A stretch of 64,000 bases of DNA from Thermohalobaculum sp038534135. Lineage in GTDB: Bacteria > Pseudomonadota > Alphaproteobacteria > Rhodobacterales > Rhodobacteraceae. The translations under genes were made by a program, and so were the position numbers. The notes under the pieces were generated by a model. It made no database searches. It saw only the letters and a list, made by a program, of their open reading frames with translations, and had not been told where the DNA came from. The stretch spans positions 62,001 to 126,000 of the forward strand of contig JBCAXJ010000001.1 of NCBI GenBank assembly GCA_038534135.1, given 5' to 3'. Positions 53,756 to 62,573 of the stretch are shown here, piece by piece (position 1 is the first letter of the stretch; every line of letters begins with the position of its first letter).

Positions 53756-54766
53756 CTATTGCTGGTCTTCGCTACGACCAACCAACCTTAGCGCACGGGC
53801 TTTGATCCCCTGCGTGCCGCACCAGTGAATCAGTGCGTCCTCAGCGCCGTGGGTGACCCAGATCTCCCCGGCATTTGTTTGCTGGATCGTCTGACAAAGC
53901 TCCGGCCAGTCGCAATGATCCGAGATCACCAGCGCTAATTCGGCACCGCGTTGTTTGGCACGCTGGCGGACCCGCATCCAGCCAGAGGCCGCAACAGGCA
54001 GCATATCGGGCAACCGTCGCGCCCAGCGATCGGCCATTGCGCCCGGCGGAGCAAGCACGATCTGCCCGCGCATCTCGTCGGATTTTGCCGCCGTTGCACT
54101 TTCCAGAGGGCCAAGGGTGACGCCGAGTTCTTCGTACACGTTGCACAGCCCAACCAACGCGCCATGCAGCCAGATCGGTCTTTCCCACCCGGCCTTGCGC
54201 AATTCAGCAATCAGCCTTTGCGCCTTGCCCAGCGCATAGGCGCCAACCGCGTGGGTCCGGTCCGGGTTTCGCTCGACCGAGGTCAACAGCCGTTCGATTT
54301 CGTCCTCGACCGGCGGGTGGATGAACACCGGCAGGCCAAACGTCGCCTCGGTGACGAACAGATCGCATTCCACCAGCTCGAACGGTCGGCAGGTTGGATC
54401 GAGGCGGCACTTGTAATCGCCCGAGACGACGGCTCGTACGCCATCTGCTTCAATGACCACCTGCGACGACCCCAGGACATGCCCGGCGGGCACCAGCGTC
54501 ACGGTGACATCGCCGATGCGTCGCGGCGTGCGGTAGTCCAACACCTCGATACGCTGGAACGCGGATTTGCCATATCGAACTTCTGCGATCCGCGCCGTCT
54601 CGGGGCTTGCCAGCAGCGCATGGTGCCCGGGGCGGCAATGATCGGCATGTGCATGCGTGACGATTGCTTTGTCTACGGCCTGACCCGGGTCGACGAAGAA
54701 CCCGCCGCGTTCACACCACAATCCGCCCGCGCGCGGTTCGATCAGATCTGTTGCCTTGGTCGCCAT
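53756..54766 (-). CDS. Ligase-associated DNA exonuclease (metallo-beta-lactamase/beta-CASP fold)
   Basis: 336 residues. The metallo-beta-lactamase metal motif THAHADH is near residue 37 (AIVTHAHADHCRPGHHALLA), followed by GHVLGSSQV and VVSGDYK with further metal ligands. This is the pattern of the exonuclease normally found beside an ATP-dependent DNA ligase and an Lhr-type helicase in bacterial end-repair clusters. Neither partner is adjacent here: neighbours are peptide 3 and a GMC oxidoreductase. The start at 54766. Confidence 0.85.
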   Translation of the reverse strand: MATKATDLIEPRAGGLWCERGGFFVDPGQAVDKAIVTHAHADHCRPGHHALLASPETARIAEVRYGKSAFQRIEVLDYRTPRRIGDVTVTLVPAGHVLGSSQVVIEADGVRAVVSGDYKCRLDPTCRPFELVECDLFVTEATFGLPVFIHPPVEDEIERLLTSVERNPDRTHAVGAYALGKAQRLIAELRKAGWERPIWLHGALVGLCNVYEELGVTLGPLESATAAKSDEMRGQIVLAPPGAMADRWARRLPDMLPVAASGWMRVRQRAKQRGAELALVISDHCDWPELCQTIQQTNAGEIWVTHGAEDALIHWCGTQGIKARALRLVGRSEDQQ

Positions 54767-54872
54767 CCGTGCTCCTTCTGCGCACCAGATAGCGGTGCCG
54801 GGCGAGAAATCATACTGCCGGATTGACGGCGCGCGCAGTGCAGGGAACGGTACGCAGGGCAGGGAGGACCGC

Positions 54873-56468
54873 ATGGCCGAAACCTTTGACTACATCATCT
54901 GCGGCGCTGGCTCGGCGGGGTGCGTACTTGCCAACCGGCTGTCGGCGGATCCGGCCAACAAGGTGCTGCTGCTGGAGCAAGGCGGGCATGACCGGCGGTT
55001 CTGGTCGCGGATCCCGGTTGGATACTACAAGGCTGTCTACGATCCGAAGATGTCCCGAACATTTGCGACAGAGCCGTCCGATGGAACTGCGGGTCGCTCG
55101 GTCCCCTGGCCGCGTGGGCGGATGATCGGCGGGTCGTCTTCGATCAACGGGCTGATCTTCATCCGGGGTCAACATCAGGACTTCGACGATTGGGAGGCTC
55201 TCGGAGTAGCCGGTTGGGGGTGGCGGGACGTTCTTCCGCATTTTCGCAAGTTGGAGTGCTATCAAGGCGGCGAGAGTCAGTGGCGCGGCGCTTTGGGCGA
55301 ACTGCAGGTCAGCGAGTTGCGCGATGACAACCCGGCCTGTGCCGCGTGGCTCGAATCCGCCGAGGCATGGGGCCTGCCGCACAATCCGGACTTCAATGGC
55401 GAGACGACCGAAGGCTCGGGTCGCTATCAACTCTCCATCGACAGCCGCTGGCGATCGTCTTCGGCGAAGGCATTCCTGAAACCCGTGATAGCGCGCGCAA
55501 ACCTGACCGTGCGCACCGATGCGATGGTTGAAAAAGTCGTCTTCGACGGTGTCCGGGCCGCCGGCATCTCGATCCGTGGCGAAGCAGGTCCCGAAGTGAT
55601 CCCGGCCGGGCATGTCATTCTTTCATCGGGGTCACTGCAATCGCCGCAGATCCTGCAGCTTTCGGGTATCGGCCCCGCCGATGTGCTGGGGCGTGTAGGC
55701 GTCGATATCGTTCATGATCTGCCGGGCGTCGGCCGAAACCTGCAGGATCATTACCAGATGCGCACGGTTTCTCGGCTCAAGCGTCCGATCACCATCAACG
55801 ATCAGGTCCGCAATCCGATCGAACTGGCCAAGATGGCTCTGCGCTGGGTCTTTGCGGGTTCTGGCCCTTTGACCATCGGCGCCGGGCAGATCGGAGGTGC
55901 GGTCGCCTCCCAACACTCACCAGATGGCCGACCCGATTTGCAACTGATGGCGATGCCGCTCTCGCTCGACAAGCCGGGCGAGCCGTTGCATCGCTTCTCC
56001 GGCTTCACGTCGCTGGCGTGGCAGTGCCACCCGGAATCGCGCGGTTATCTCGAGATCCGTTCAACGGATCCACGCGAACAGGCGTTGATCCAGCCGAATT
56101 ACCTTCAGTCCGAGCACGATCAGAAAGTGATGGTCGACGGCATTCGCATCATCCGAGAAATCCATGCCGAGGCGCCATTCCGCGACCTGATCGATGCCGA
56201 GGTGCTACCGGGGCCCGATGTCTCGAGCGAGGACCAGATCCTCCAGATCATTCGCGAACAGGGCGCCACGGTCTACCATCCGGTTGGAACGTGCCGTATG
56301 GGAACCGACGATATGGCGGTCGTCTCGCCCGATCTCGCGGTGCATGGGGTTGAAGGGCTGTCGGTTTGCGATGCCTCGGTCATGCCCAAGGTGACGTCTG
56401 CCAACACCAACGCGCCCAGCCTGATGATTGGCGAAAAAGGCGCCACGCATATACTGGCGGCATCCTGA
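54873..56468 (+). CDS. GMC-family FAD-dependent oxidoreductase (choline-dehydrogenase-like)
   Basis: 531 residues, cytoplasmic or membrane-associated flavoenzyme oxidising an alcohol. N-terminal dinucleotide fold DYIICGAGSAGCVLANRLS, GMC signature 1 around GRMIGGSSSINGLIFIRGQ, signature 2 SSGSLQSPQILQLSGIG, and the C-terminal catalytic pair region YHPVGTCRMG (His) and SANTNAPSLMIGEK (Asn). It resembles BetA, but substrate range in this family is wide. The start at 54873 is set by AGGGAGG. Confidence 0.92.
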   Translation: MAETFDYIICGAGSAGCVLANRLSADPANKVLLLEQGGHDRRFWSRIPVGYYKAVYDPKMSRTFATEPSDGTAGRSVPWPRGRMIGGSSSINGLIFIRGQHQDFDDWEALGVAGWGWRDVLPHFRKLECYQGGESQWRGALGELQVSELRDDNPACAAWLESAEAWGLPHNPDFNGETTEGSGRYQLSIDSRWRSSSAKAFLKPVIARANLTVRTDAMVEKVVFDGVRAAGISIRGEAGPEVIPAGHVILSSGSLQSPQILQLSGIGPADVLGRVGVDIVHDLPGVGRNLQDHYQMRTVSRLKRPITINDQVRNPIELAKMALRWVFAGSGPLTIGAGQIGGAVASQHSPDGRPDLQLMAMPLSLDKPGEPLHRFSGFTSLAWQCHPESRGYLEIRSTDPREQALIQPNYLQSEHDQKVMVDGIRIIREIHAEAPFRDLIDAEVLPGPDVSSEDQILQIIREQGATVYHPVGTCRMGTDDMAVVSPDLAVHGVEGLSVCDASVMPKVTSANTNAPSLMIGEKGATHILAAS

Positions 56469-56480
56469 CGGGAGGTTCCG

Positions 56481-57488
56481 ATGATTCCCTACTCCGTGCT
56501 CGATCTTGCGCCGATCCTCGAAGGCGCGACAGTGAAAGCGAGCTTTGCCAATTCTCTCGATCTTGCTCAACGCGCCGAGCGGCTCGGTTACACGCGCTAT
56601 TGGCTCGCCGAGCATCACAACATGCCCGGAATTGCCTCATCGGCCACGTCGGTCGTGATCGGTCACATTGCTGCGGGTACCTCTACCATTCGTGTTGGGT
56701 CGGGCGGCATCATGCTGCCAAACCACGCACCGCTTGTGATTGCCGAGCAGTTCGGTACGCTTGCGACCCTACACGGGGATCGGATCGATCTGGGATTGGG
56801 CAGGGCGCCCGGAACCGATGGCGCGACCGCACAGGCGCTGAGGCGCGGGATGCAGGGACCAGACCGCTTCCCGCAAGACGTGCTGGAATTGATCGCCTAT
56901 CTCGACGATCCGCAACCCGGCCAGCATGTAAAAGCCATCCCTGGGGCAGGGACGAAAGTGCCGGTCTGGATCCTCGGCTCGTCGTTGTATGGCGCGCAAC
57001 TGGCAGCGCATCTGGGCCTGCCCTATGCGTTCGCCTCGCACTTCGCGCCCGATGCTTTGGAGGAGGCAGCCGAGGTCTACCGCCGCGGTTTCCAACCCTC
57101 AGCCTGGCTCGACTCACCGTATTTCATGATGGCCGTCAACGTCTTTGCGGCGGAAACTGACGAGGCGGGTCGCGTTCTCAAATCGTCGATGCAGCAGTCG
57201 ATGGCGAACCTGCGCACCGGGCGGCCGGGCCCACTGCCGCACCCCGTCTCGGACGTCGAAGCTCTGCTGGGCGCGCCGCTCACCGCAATGGTCGACCAGA
57301 TCATGCGTGTATCCGTCTACGGGGCGCCTGCGACTGTACGTGCCGGACTTGCGGCTTTGATCGCCGTGCACCGACCGGATGAGATCATCATCAACGGTGC
57401 CATACATGACCACGCCGCGCGCGTGCGATCCTTCGAGATTGCCGCCGAAGCGATGCAGTCTTTGGCGCACCCGGCGGCCGCCGAATAG
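56481..57488 (+). CDS. Luciferase-like (LLM class) flavin-dependent oxidoreductase
   Basis: 335 residues, TIM-barrel flavoprotein of the bacterial-luciferase family, closest in pattern to the YhbW/MsnO8 group. Typical blocks: YSVLDLAPI at the start, RYWLAEHHNMPGIASSATSV, GGIMLPNHAPLVIAEQFGTL, RIDLGLGRAPGTD and VWILGSSLYGAQLAAHLGLP. It needs FMNH2 or F420; substrate unknown. It lies 12 bp after the GMC oxidoreductase, so probably one transcript. Confidence 0.9.
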   Translation: MIPYSVLDLAPILEGATVKASFANSLDLAQRAERLGYTRYWLAEHHNMPGIASSATSVVIGHIAAGTSTIRVGSGGIMLPNHAPLVIAEQFGTLATLHGDRIDLGLGRAPGTDGATAQALRRGMQGPDRFPQDVLELIAYLDDPQPGQHVKAIPGAGTKVPVWILGSSLYGAQLAAHLGLPYAFASHFAPDALEEAAEVYRRGFQPSAWLDSPYFMMAVNVFAAETDEAGRVLKSSMQQSMANLRTGRPGPLPHPVSDVEALLGAPLTAMVDQIMRVSVYGAPATVRAGLAALIAVHRPDEIIINGAIHDHAARVRSFEIAAEAMQSLAHPAAAE

Positions 57489-57490
57489 AT

Positions 57491-57543
57491 CCGCCCCGGT
57501 TGGCGGAGGGGGCGGGCGGGTGGGCCTCTGCCAACCGGGGCGG
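57491..57543. terminator. Long GC hairpin between convergent genes
   Basis: A perfect 14-bp inverted repeat, CCGCCCCGGTTGGC and its complement, with a 25-base loop, right between the LLM oxidoreductase stop and the livF stop. No clear T-run, but position and stability suggest a bidirectional transcript end. Confidence 0.6.
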
Positions 57544-57557
57544 ACCGGCTTGTAGTA

Positions 57558-58247
57558 TCAGATGCCCAAATACCGGGTCGTCGTCTCAGTGTCCAAATCG
57601 CGCGGTGTGCCCCGCCAAACGGTCGTGCCACGTTCCAGGATTACGCAAGCATCGGCGACGGACGTTAGCTCTTTCAACGATTTGTCGACTGCGAGTATGG
57701 CCAGTCCCGTGGCCTTCAGTGCCCGGATCGACGCCCAAATCTCCGCACGGATGGTCGGCGCCAGACCCTCTGTGGCCTCGTCCAGGATCAGCAGGCGCGG
57801 GTTGGTCATCAGTGCGCGTCCGATCGCCAGCATTTGCTGCTCTCCTCCGGACAACGAGGCCGCGTTCTGATCACGCCGCTCGATCAGCCGGGGGAAGAGT
57901 TCTCCGACCCGCTCCAGATCCCATGAGCCGGGCCGGGCAGCGGCGATGAGATTCTCGCGCACGGACAGGTTCGGAAAACAACGTCGACCTTCGGGAACCA
58001 GACCGAGTCCCAGCCGTGCGGCCTTGTGAGCGGGAATACCACTCAAGTCCTGTCCTGCGAAACTCAATGTCCCGGAATCATGGTTCATCATCCGGCAGAT
58101 CGTCCGGATTGTCGTCGTCTTGCCCATGCCGTTGCGCCCCATCAGGGCAACCATCTGCCCTTCGGATATGTCCAGATCGACTCCGAACAACGCCTGGGAC
58201 GCGCCGTAGGACGCTGTGACACCGGCAATGGACAGGAGTGCGCTCAT
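57558..58247 (-). CDS. livF: Branched-chain amino-acid-type ABC ATPase LivF
   Basis: 229 residues. Walker A LMGRNGMGKTT, signature LSGGEQQMLAIGRAL, Walker B LLILDEATEGLAP. The N-terminus (VTASYGASQALFGVDLDISE) and the short length fit LivF of the HAAT family. The start overlaps the livG stop by 4 bp. Substrate could be a branched-chain or other hydrophobic amino acid, an amide or urea. Confidence 0.92.
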   Translation of the reverse strand: MSALLSIAGVTASYGASQALFGVDLDISEGQMVALMGRNGMGKTTTIRTICRMMNHDSGTLSFAGQDLSGIPAHKAARLGLGLVPEGRRCFPNLSVRENLIAAARPGSWDLERVGELFPRLIERRDQNAASLSGGEQQMLAIGRALMTNPRLLILDEATEGLAPTIRAEIWASIRALKATGLAILAVDKSLKELTSVADACVILERGTTVWRGTPRDLDTETTTRYLGI

Positions 58248-58993
58248 GCGTCTTCACCCAGATAGGCAATCTGTACGTCACGATTCCCGCGAATGTCGTC
58301 CACGCTGCCCGTCGCGATGATCAGGCCATAGACCAGGACGCTGACACGATCCGCCAGAGCAAAGACTGCGTCCATATCATGCTCGACCAGCAGGATCGGT
58401 GCCTCTGCCCGCAGGCCGTCCAGGAAGCCGGTCAAGCGTGCCGAGCCTTCCGGCCCCATGCCGGCCATCGGCTCATCCAGCAGGAATGCCTTGGGCCGCA
58501 TCGCCAGGGCCATGGCAATCTCGAGCTGCCGTCTCTCGCCATGCGACAGATCCGCAGCGGGGATGTGGGCCCGGTCGCCGAGCCCGACCCGCTCCAGATG
58601 CTCCAGTGCCGGATCGACCAGAGCGCGGTCTCTTGAAACCGACAAGATCAGCCCGAAGACCCTCCTGCTGTGTCCCATCACGGCGAGCTGGACATTCTGC
58701 AACGCCGTCATCGCCGGGATCACCGAAGAGACCTGGAAACTGCGCGCCAGCCCGGCCCGCACACGTTCCTCCGGCCCCAGGGCGCCAATATCATGACCAT
58801 CGAAGAGGATGCTGCCGGCATCCGGTTCGATTTCGCCCGCGATCTGTTTTATCAGCGTCGATTTGCCGGCACCGTTCGGTCCGATGAGCGCGTGGATTTC
58901 ACCCGGCAGCAGGTCCAGAGACACGGCGTCCGATGCTGTCAGCGCTCCGAATCGCTTGGTCACGCCACGGATGTCGAGCACGGGTTCAGCCAT
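58244..58993 (-). CDS. livG: Branched-chain amino-acid-type ABC ATPase LivG
   Basis: 249 residues. Walker A LIGPNGAGKST, signature LSHGERRQLEIAMALA, Walker B AFLLDEPMAGMGPE, and the long LivG-type insertion between Walker A and signature. It overlaps livM by 8 bp. Confidence 0.92.
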   Translation of the reverse strand: MAEPVLDIRGVTKRFGALTASDAVSLDLLPGEIHALIGPNGAGKSTLIKQIAGEIEPDAGSILFDGHDIGALGPEERVRAGLARSFQVSSVIPAMTALQNVQLAVMGHSRRVFGLILSVSRDRALVDPALEHLERVGLGDRAHIPAADLSHGERRQLEIAMALAMRPKAFLLDEPMAGMGPEGSARLTGFLDGLRAEAPILLVEHDMDAVFALADRVSVLVYGLIIATGSVDDIRGNRDVQIAYLGEDA

Positions 58994-59963
58994 TGCGTGG
59001 CTCCCGCACCAGAAGCCCGATCACCCCGCCGCGTGCAAACAGCACGACTGTCAGCAGGGCCAACCCCAGAAGGATCTTCCAGAACTCGAATACGCCGCCC
59101 AGGTAGTGTTCGAGCAGAATGAACAGCATCGCGCCCGCGAGCGGGCCGAAAAGCCGTCCGACACCGCCTAGGATGACGATGATCATGATCTCGCCGGACA
59201 CCTCCCAGCTCAGCATCGAGGGCGAGACGAACTTGTTCAGATCCACGAACAACGCCCCGGCCCAGCCCGTGATCGCCGCCGAAATCGTGAAGACCGTCAG
59301 GCGCACGCCGAAGGGGCGTATGCCGACGGCCGAAACCCGTTGAGCATTCTGTCGCGCCGCCCGTAGGGCGAGCCCCAGCCGTGCATTGGTGATCCGCCAA
59401 ACCAACAGCAGGACGAGGATCAGAACGCCCGTTGAAACCTGAAACAGGCCCATTGGGGCGAACGGGTCCATGCCGGGAAACTCATTTCGGACGTAGATCG
59501 ACAGTCCGTCCTCGCCGCCATACGCGGGCCAGGAGATCGCGAAGTAGAAGATCATTTGCGCGAAGGCGAGCGTGATCATGATAAAGTATACGCCTGTGGT
59601 GCGAAGGCTGAGGGCGCCGATCGCCAAAGCCGCAATGGCCGAGACGCCGATCGCGACCGGCCAGATCGTCAGCATCTGGTTCGTGCCTTCGATCAGGAAA
59701 GGCGTCTCGAAAATCGGCACGTAGTCCTGCGCATGGCTGGCGAGGATTCCGCAGGCGTAGCCGCCCAGGCCGAAGAACGCTGCATGCCCGAACGAGACCA
59801 GCCCGCCATAGCCCAGCGCCAGGTTAAGCCCGGTCGCTGCAATGGCGAAGATGACGATCCGCGTGGCAAGCGTGATCAGAAACGGCTCGTCCGCCAGCAC
59901 GGCATACCCGACGAAGCCTGCCATGATCGCGACCAGCGCAAAATTGACCTGCCACTCGCGCAT
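58986..59963 (-). CDS. livM: Branched-chain amino-acid-type ABC permease LivM
   Basis: 325 residues, about nine spans. LivM patterns: AATGLNLALGYGGLVSFGHA followed by AFFGLGGY, and ALRAARQNAQRVSAVGI. GGVGRLFGPLAGAMLFILLE is near the end. It shares one base with the livH stop. Confidence 0.92.
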   Translation of the reverse strand: MREWQVNFALVAIMAGFVGYAVLADEPFLITLATRIVIFAIAATGLNLALGYGGLVSFGHAAFFGLGGYACGILASHAQDYVPIFETPFLIEGTNQMLTIWPVAIGVSAIAALAIGALSLRTTGVYFIMITLAFAQMIFYFAISWPAYGGEDGLSIYVRNEFPGMDPFAPMGLFQVSTGVLILVLLLVWRITNARLGLALRAARQNAQRVSAVGIRPFGVRLTVFTISAAITGWAGALFVDLNKFVSPSMLSWEVSGEIMIIVILGGVGRLFGPLAGAMLFILLEHYLGGVFEFWKILLGLALLTVVLFARGGVIGLLVREPRNG

Positions 59964-60883
59964 CAGTGCCCGCCTCCAAACAGACCCTGTGGGCGGATCA
60001 CCAGCACGACTGCCATCAGCGCGTAGATCAGCATCGATGCAATGGCTGACCCCGTAGCGATCGCGGCGGCTGGATCGAGCATCAGTTTGAACGCCTCGGG
60101 CAGCAGGATGCGGCCCATCGTGTCGGTCACGCCGACCAGGATCGAGCCGATCAGCGCCCCCTTGATCGAGCCGATGCCGCCGATCACAATCACAACGAAG
60201 GCCAGGATCAAAACGGGCTCGCCCATGCCGACCTCGACCGATTGCAGCGCCCCGACCAAGGCACCCGCCAGCCCTGCCAAGGCGGCACCGAGGGCGAAGA
60301 CCACCGTATAGAGCCGGTCGATGTTGATGCCCAGCGCGGCGATCATTTCACGGTCGCTTTCCCCCGCGCGGATGCGGATGCCCAGCCGCGTGCGTGCGAT
60401 CAACAGGAACAGACCCGCTGCCACCGCCAGACCGACGCCAATGATTGCCAGACGGTACAACGAATAGGGCGTTCCGCCGGGTAGCGTTACGGTCCCTGAA
60501 AGCAGATCCGGGATGTCCAGAAACAGCGGAAACGACCCGAAGACCCACCGCGTTCCTTCTGACAGGATCAGGATCAGCGCAAATGTGGCCAGCACCTGAT
60601 CCAGATGGTCCCGCGCGTACAGCCGTCGGATCACCGTTATCTCGATCAGTGCGCCTGCGGCGGCAGCCCCCGCCAATGACGCAGCAAGCCCGAGCCAGAA
60701 GGATCCCGTCACCGCAGCGACACTTGCACAGGCGAAGGCACCGATCATGTAGAGCGAGCCGTGCGCCAGGTTGATCAAGCCCATCACGCCGAAGACCAGT
60801 GTCAGCCCCGCTGCCATGAGGAACAGCGTCACGCCGAACTGTACCCCGTTCAGGAGCTGTTCCAGAACCAGTGCCGTGGTCAT
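59963..60883 (-). CDS. livH: Branched-chain amino-acid-type ABC permease LivH
   Basis: 306 residues with the start at 60883 (MTTALVLEQLLNGVQFG). The LivH blocks GLTLVFGVMGLINLAHGSLY, AGESDREMIAALGINIDRLY and VIVIGGIGSIKGALIGSIL are intact. First gene of livHMGF; the cluster lacks a Liv-type binding-protein gene inside the window. Confidence 0.92.
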   Translation of the reverse strand: MTTALVLEQLLNGVQFGVTLFLMAAGLTLVFGVMGLINLAHGSLYMIGAFACASVAAVTGSFWLGLAASLAGAAAAGALIEITVIRRLYARDHLDQVLATFALILILSEGTRWVFGSFPLFLDIPDLLSGTVTLPGGTPYSLYRLAIIGVGLAVAAGLFLLIARTRLGIRIRAGESDREMIAALGINIDRLYTVVFALGAALAGLAGALVGALQSVEVGMGEPVLILAFVVIVIGGIGSIKGALIGSILVGVTDTMGRILLPEAFKLMLDPAAAIATGSAIASMLIYALMAVVLVIRPQGLFGGGH

Positions 60884-61016
60884 CTGTGCTTTCTGATCCC
60901 CGAAGCCTCGGCTCTGGTCTAGCACAGAGATTTCCGATGCCAACTTTGAAACTTCTGCTAGAGTTCCAAGCAAGCCCCCGCGGTGGGGCCAAGTCCGACT
61001 TGCGGGAGAGAAAACG
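60884..61016. promoter_or_regulatory. Divergent promoter region between livH and a family-5 binding protein
   Basis: 133 bp, A/T-richer in 60925-60975. Holds a hairpin-forming CCCCGCGGTGGGG near 60978 and the ribosome site GGGAGAG for the gene at 61017. No operator recognised. Confidence 0.4.
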
Positions 61017-62504
61017 ATGGCGAAATCCATTCTGACGCGCGCCACGACCTGTGCAGTTGCACTGGCGCTCAGCGCCGGAGCAGCGCTGGCGGCGAAGACC
61101 GACATCACCGTCGGCATGCAGCTTGAACCACCGCATCTCGACCCGACCTCCGCTGCTGCGGGTGCGATCGACTCAGTGCTCTATTCCAATGTCTTCGAAG
61201 GCCTCACGCGGTTCGGGCCCGATGGATCGGTCAACCCCGGATTGGCGAAAAGCTGGGAGATTTCCGAAGACGGTTTGACCTATACGTTCACGCTGCAGGA
61301 CGGCGTGACGTTCCATGACGGCACGGCGATGGACGCCGAAGATGTCAAGTTCTCGCTCGATCGCGCGCGCGCCGAGGACAGCGCGAACGCTCAGAAGGGA
61401 CTGTTCGCCAACATCGCCTCGGTCGATGTGGTTGACCCGCTGACGGCAAAGGTCACGCTGACTGCGCCGACCGGCAACTTCCTGTTCAATATGGCCTGGG
61501 GCGATGCGGTGATCGTCGCACCCGAAAGCATCGAGGGCATCAAGCAGACCCCGATCGGCACCGGCGCCTTCAAGTTCGACAACTGGGTGCAGGGCGACTC
61601 GATCACGCTCGTGAAGAATCCGGACTACTGGGGCACGCCCGCGAAGCTCGACAAGGCGACGTTCAAGTTCATCTCCGATCCAACCGCGGCGTTTGCGGCG
61701 ATGATGGCCGAGGATATCGATGCGTTCTCCGGCTTTCCGGCGCCCGAAAACCTGCCGCAATTCGACGCTGATCCGCGCTTCACGGTGCTTGTCGGATCAA
61801 CTGAGGGTGAGACGATCTTGTCGACCAACAACAAGCAGCCGCCGCTGGACAACGTGAAAGTCCGTCAGGCGATTGCACATGCGATCGACCGTCGGGCGAT
61901 CATCGATGGTGCAATGTTTGGTTACGGCACGCCGATCGGCTCGCACTTTGCGCCACACAATCCGGCCTATGTCGATCTGACAGGCAACTCGGCTTACGAC
62001 CCGGAGAAGGCGAAAGCGCTGCTGGCCGAGGCGGGGCTTGCTGACGGCTTCAAGACGACGCTGAAACTGCCGCCGCCGTCCTATGCGCGGCGCGGCGGAG
62101 AAATCATCGCCGCGCAACTGCGCGCTGTCGGGATCGAGACAGAGATCAGCAACCTCGAGTGGGCGCAATGGCTCGAGCAAGTCTTCCGTGGCAAGGATTT
62201 CGGGCTGACCATCGTTTCGCACACCGAGCCGATGGATATCGGGATCTACGGCAATCCGGACTACTACTTCCAGTACGACAACCCGAAATTCCGCGAGATC
62301 ATGGACGAGCTGAACGTCACAACCGGCGGCGCCGCAAGGACCGAGCTTATGCAGATGGCGCAGAAGACAATCTCGGAGGACTATGTGAACGGCTACTTGT
62401 TCCAGCTTGCAGCACTTGGCGTGGTGAACTCAAGAGTCGTCGGTATGTGGAAGGACGCGCCAACGCAGGCGACCGATCTGACGTCAGTGTACTGGACGAA
62501 TTAA
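61017..62504 (+). CDS. ABC transporter substrate-binding protein, family 5
   Basis: 495 residues. Sec signal (TTCAVALALSAGAALA, cut near ALA-AK). Family-5 hallmarks: MQLEPPHLDPT, NPGLAKSWEISEDGLTYTF, then TLQDGVTFHDGTAMDAEDVK, then VKNPDYWG and VRQAIAHAIDRRAII. It heads a second peptide-type ABC operon with two permeases. Distinct from the protein encoded at 9205 (shorter, Sec rather than Tat-like signal). Confidence 0.93.
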   Translation: MAKSILTRATTCAVALALSAGAALAAKTDITVGMQLEPPHLDPTSAAAGAIDSVLYSNVFEGLTRFGPDGSVNPGLAKSWEISEDGLTYTFTLQDGVTFHDGTAMDAEDVKFSLDRARAEDSANAQKGLFANIASVDVVDPLTAKVTLTAPTGNFLFNMAWGDAVIVAPESIEGIKQTPIGTGAFKFDNWVQGDSITLVKNPDYWGTPAKLDKATFKFISDPTAAFAAMMAEDIDAFSGFPAPENLPQFDADPRFTVLVGSTEGETILSTNNKQPPLDNVKVRQAIAHAIDRRAIIDGAMFGYGTPIGSHFAPHNPAYVDLTGNSAYDPEKAKALLAEAGLADGFKTTLKLPPPSYARRGGEIIAAQLRAVGIETEISNLEWAQWLEQVFRGKDFGLTIVSHTEPMDIGIYGNPDYYFQYDNPKFREIMDELNVTTGGAARTELMQMAQKTISEDYVNGYLFQLAALGVVNSRVVGMWKDAPTQATDLTSVYWTN

Positions 62505-62530
62505 GTCTCCCATCCTGCGCGGTCTGGTCC

Positions 62531-62549
62531 CTTCCCCGTCACGGGGGAG
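62531..62549 (+). other. Intra-operon hairpin
   Basis: CTTCCCCGT-C-ACGGGGGAG forms an eight-base-pair stem with one G-U pair in the 69-bp gap between binding protein and permease. Same position as the hairpin at 11010-11031 in the other peptide ABC operon. No T-run follows. Confidence 0.45.
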
Positions 62550-62573
62550 GTTTAGGGAGGGAAAGTCTCCACC

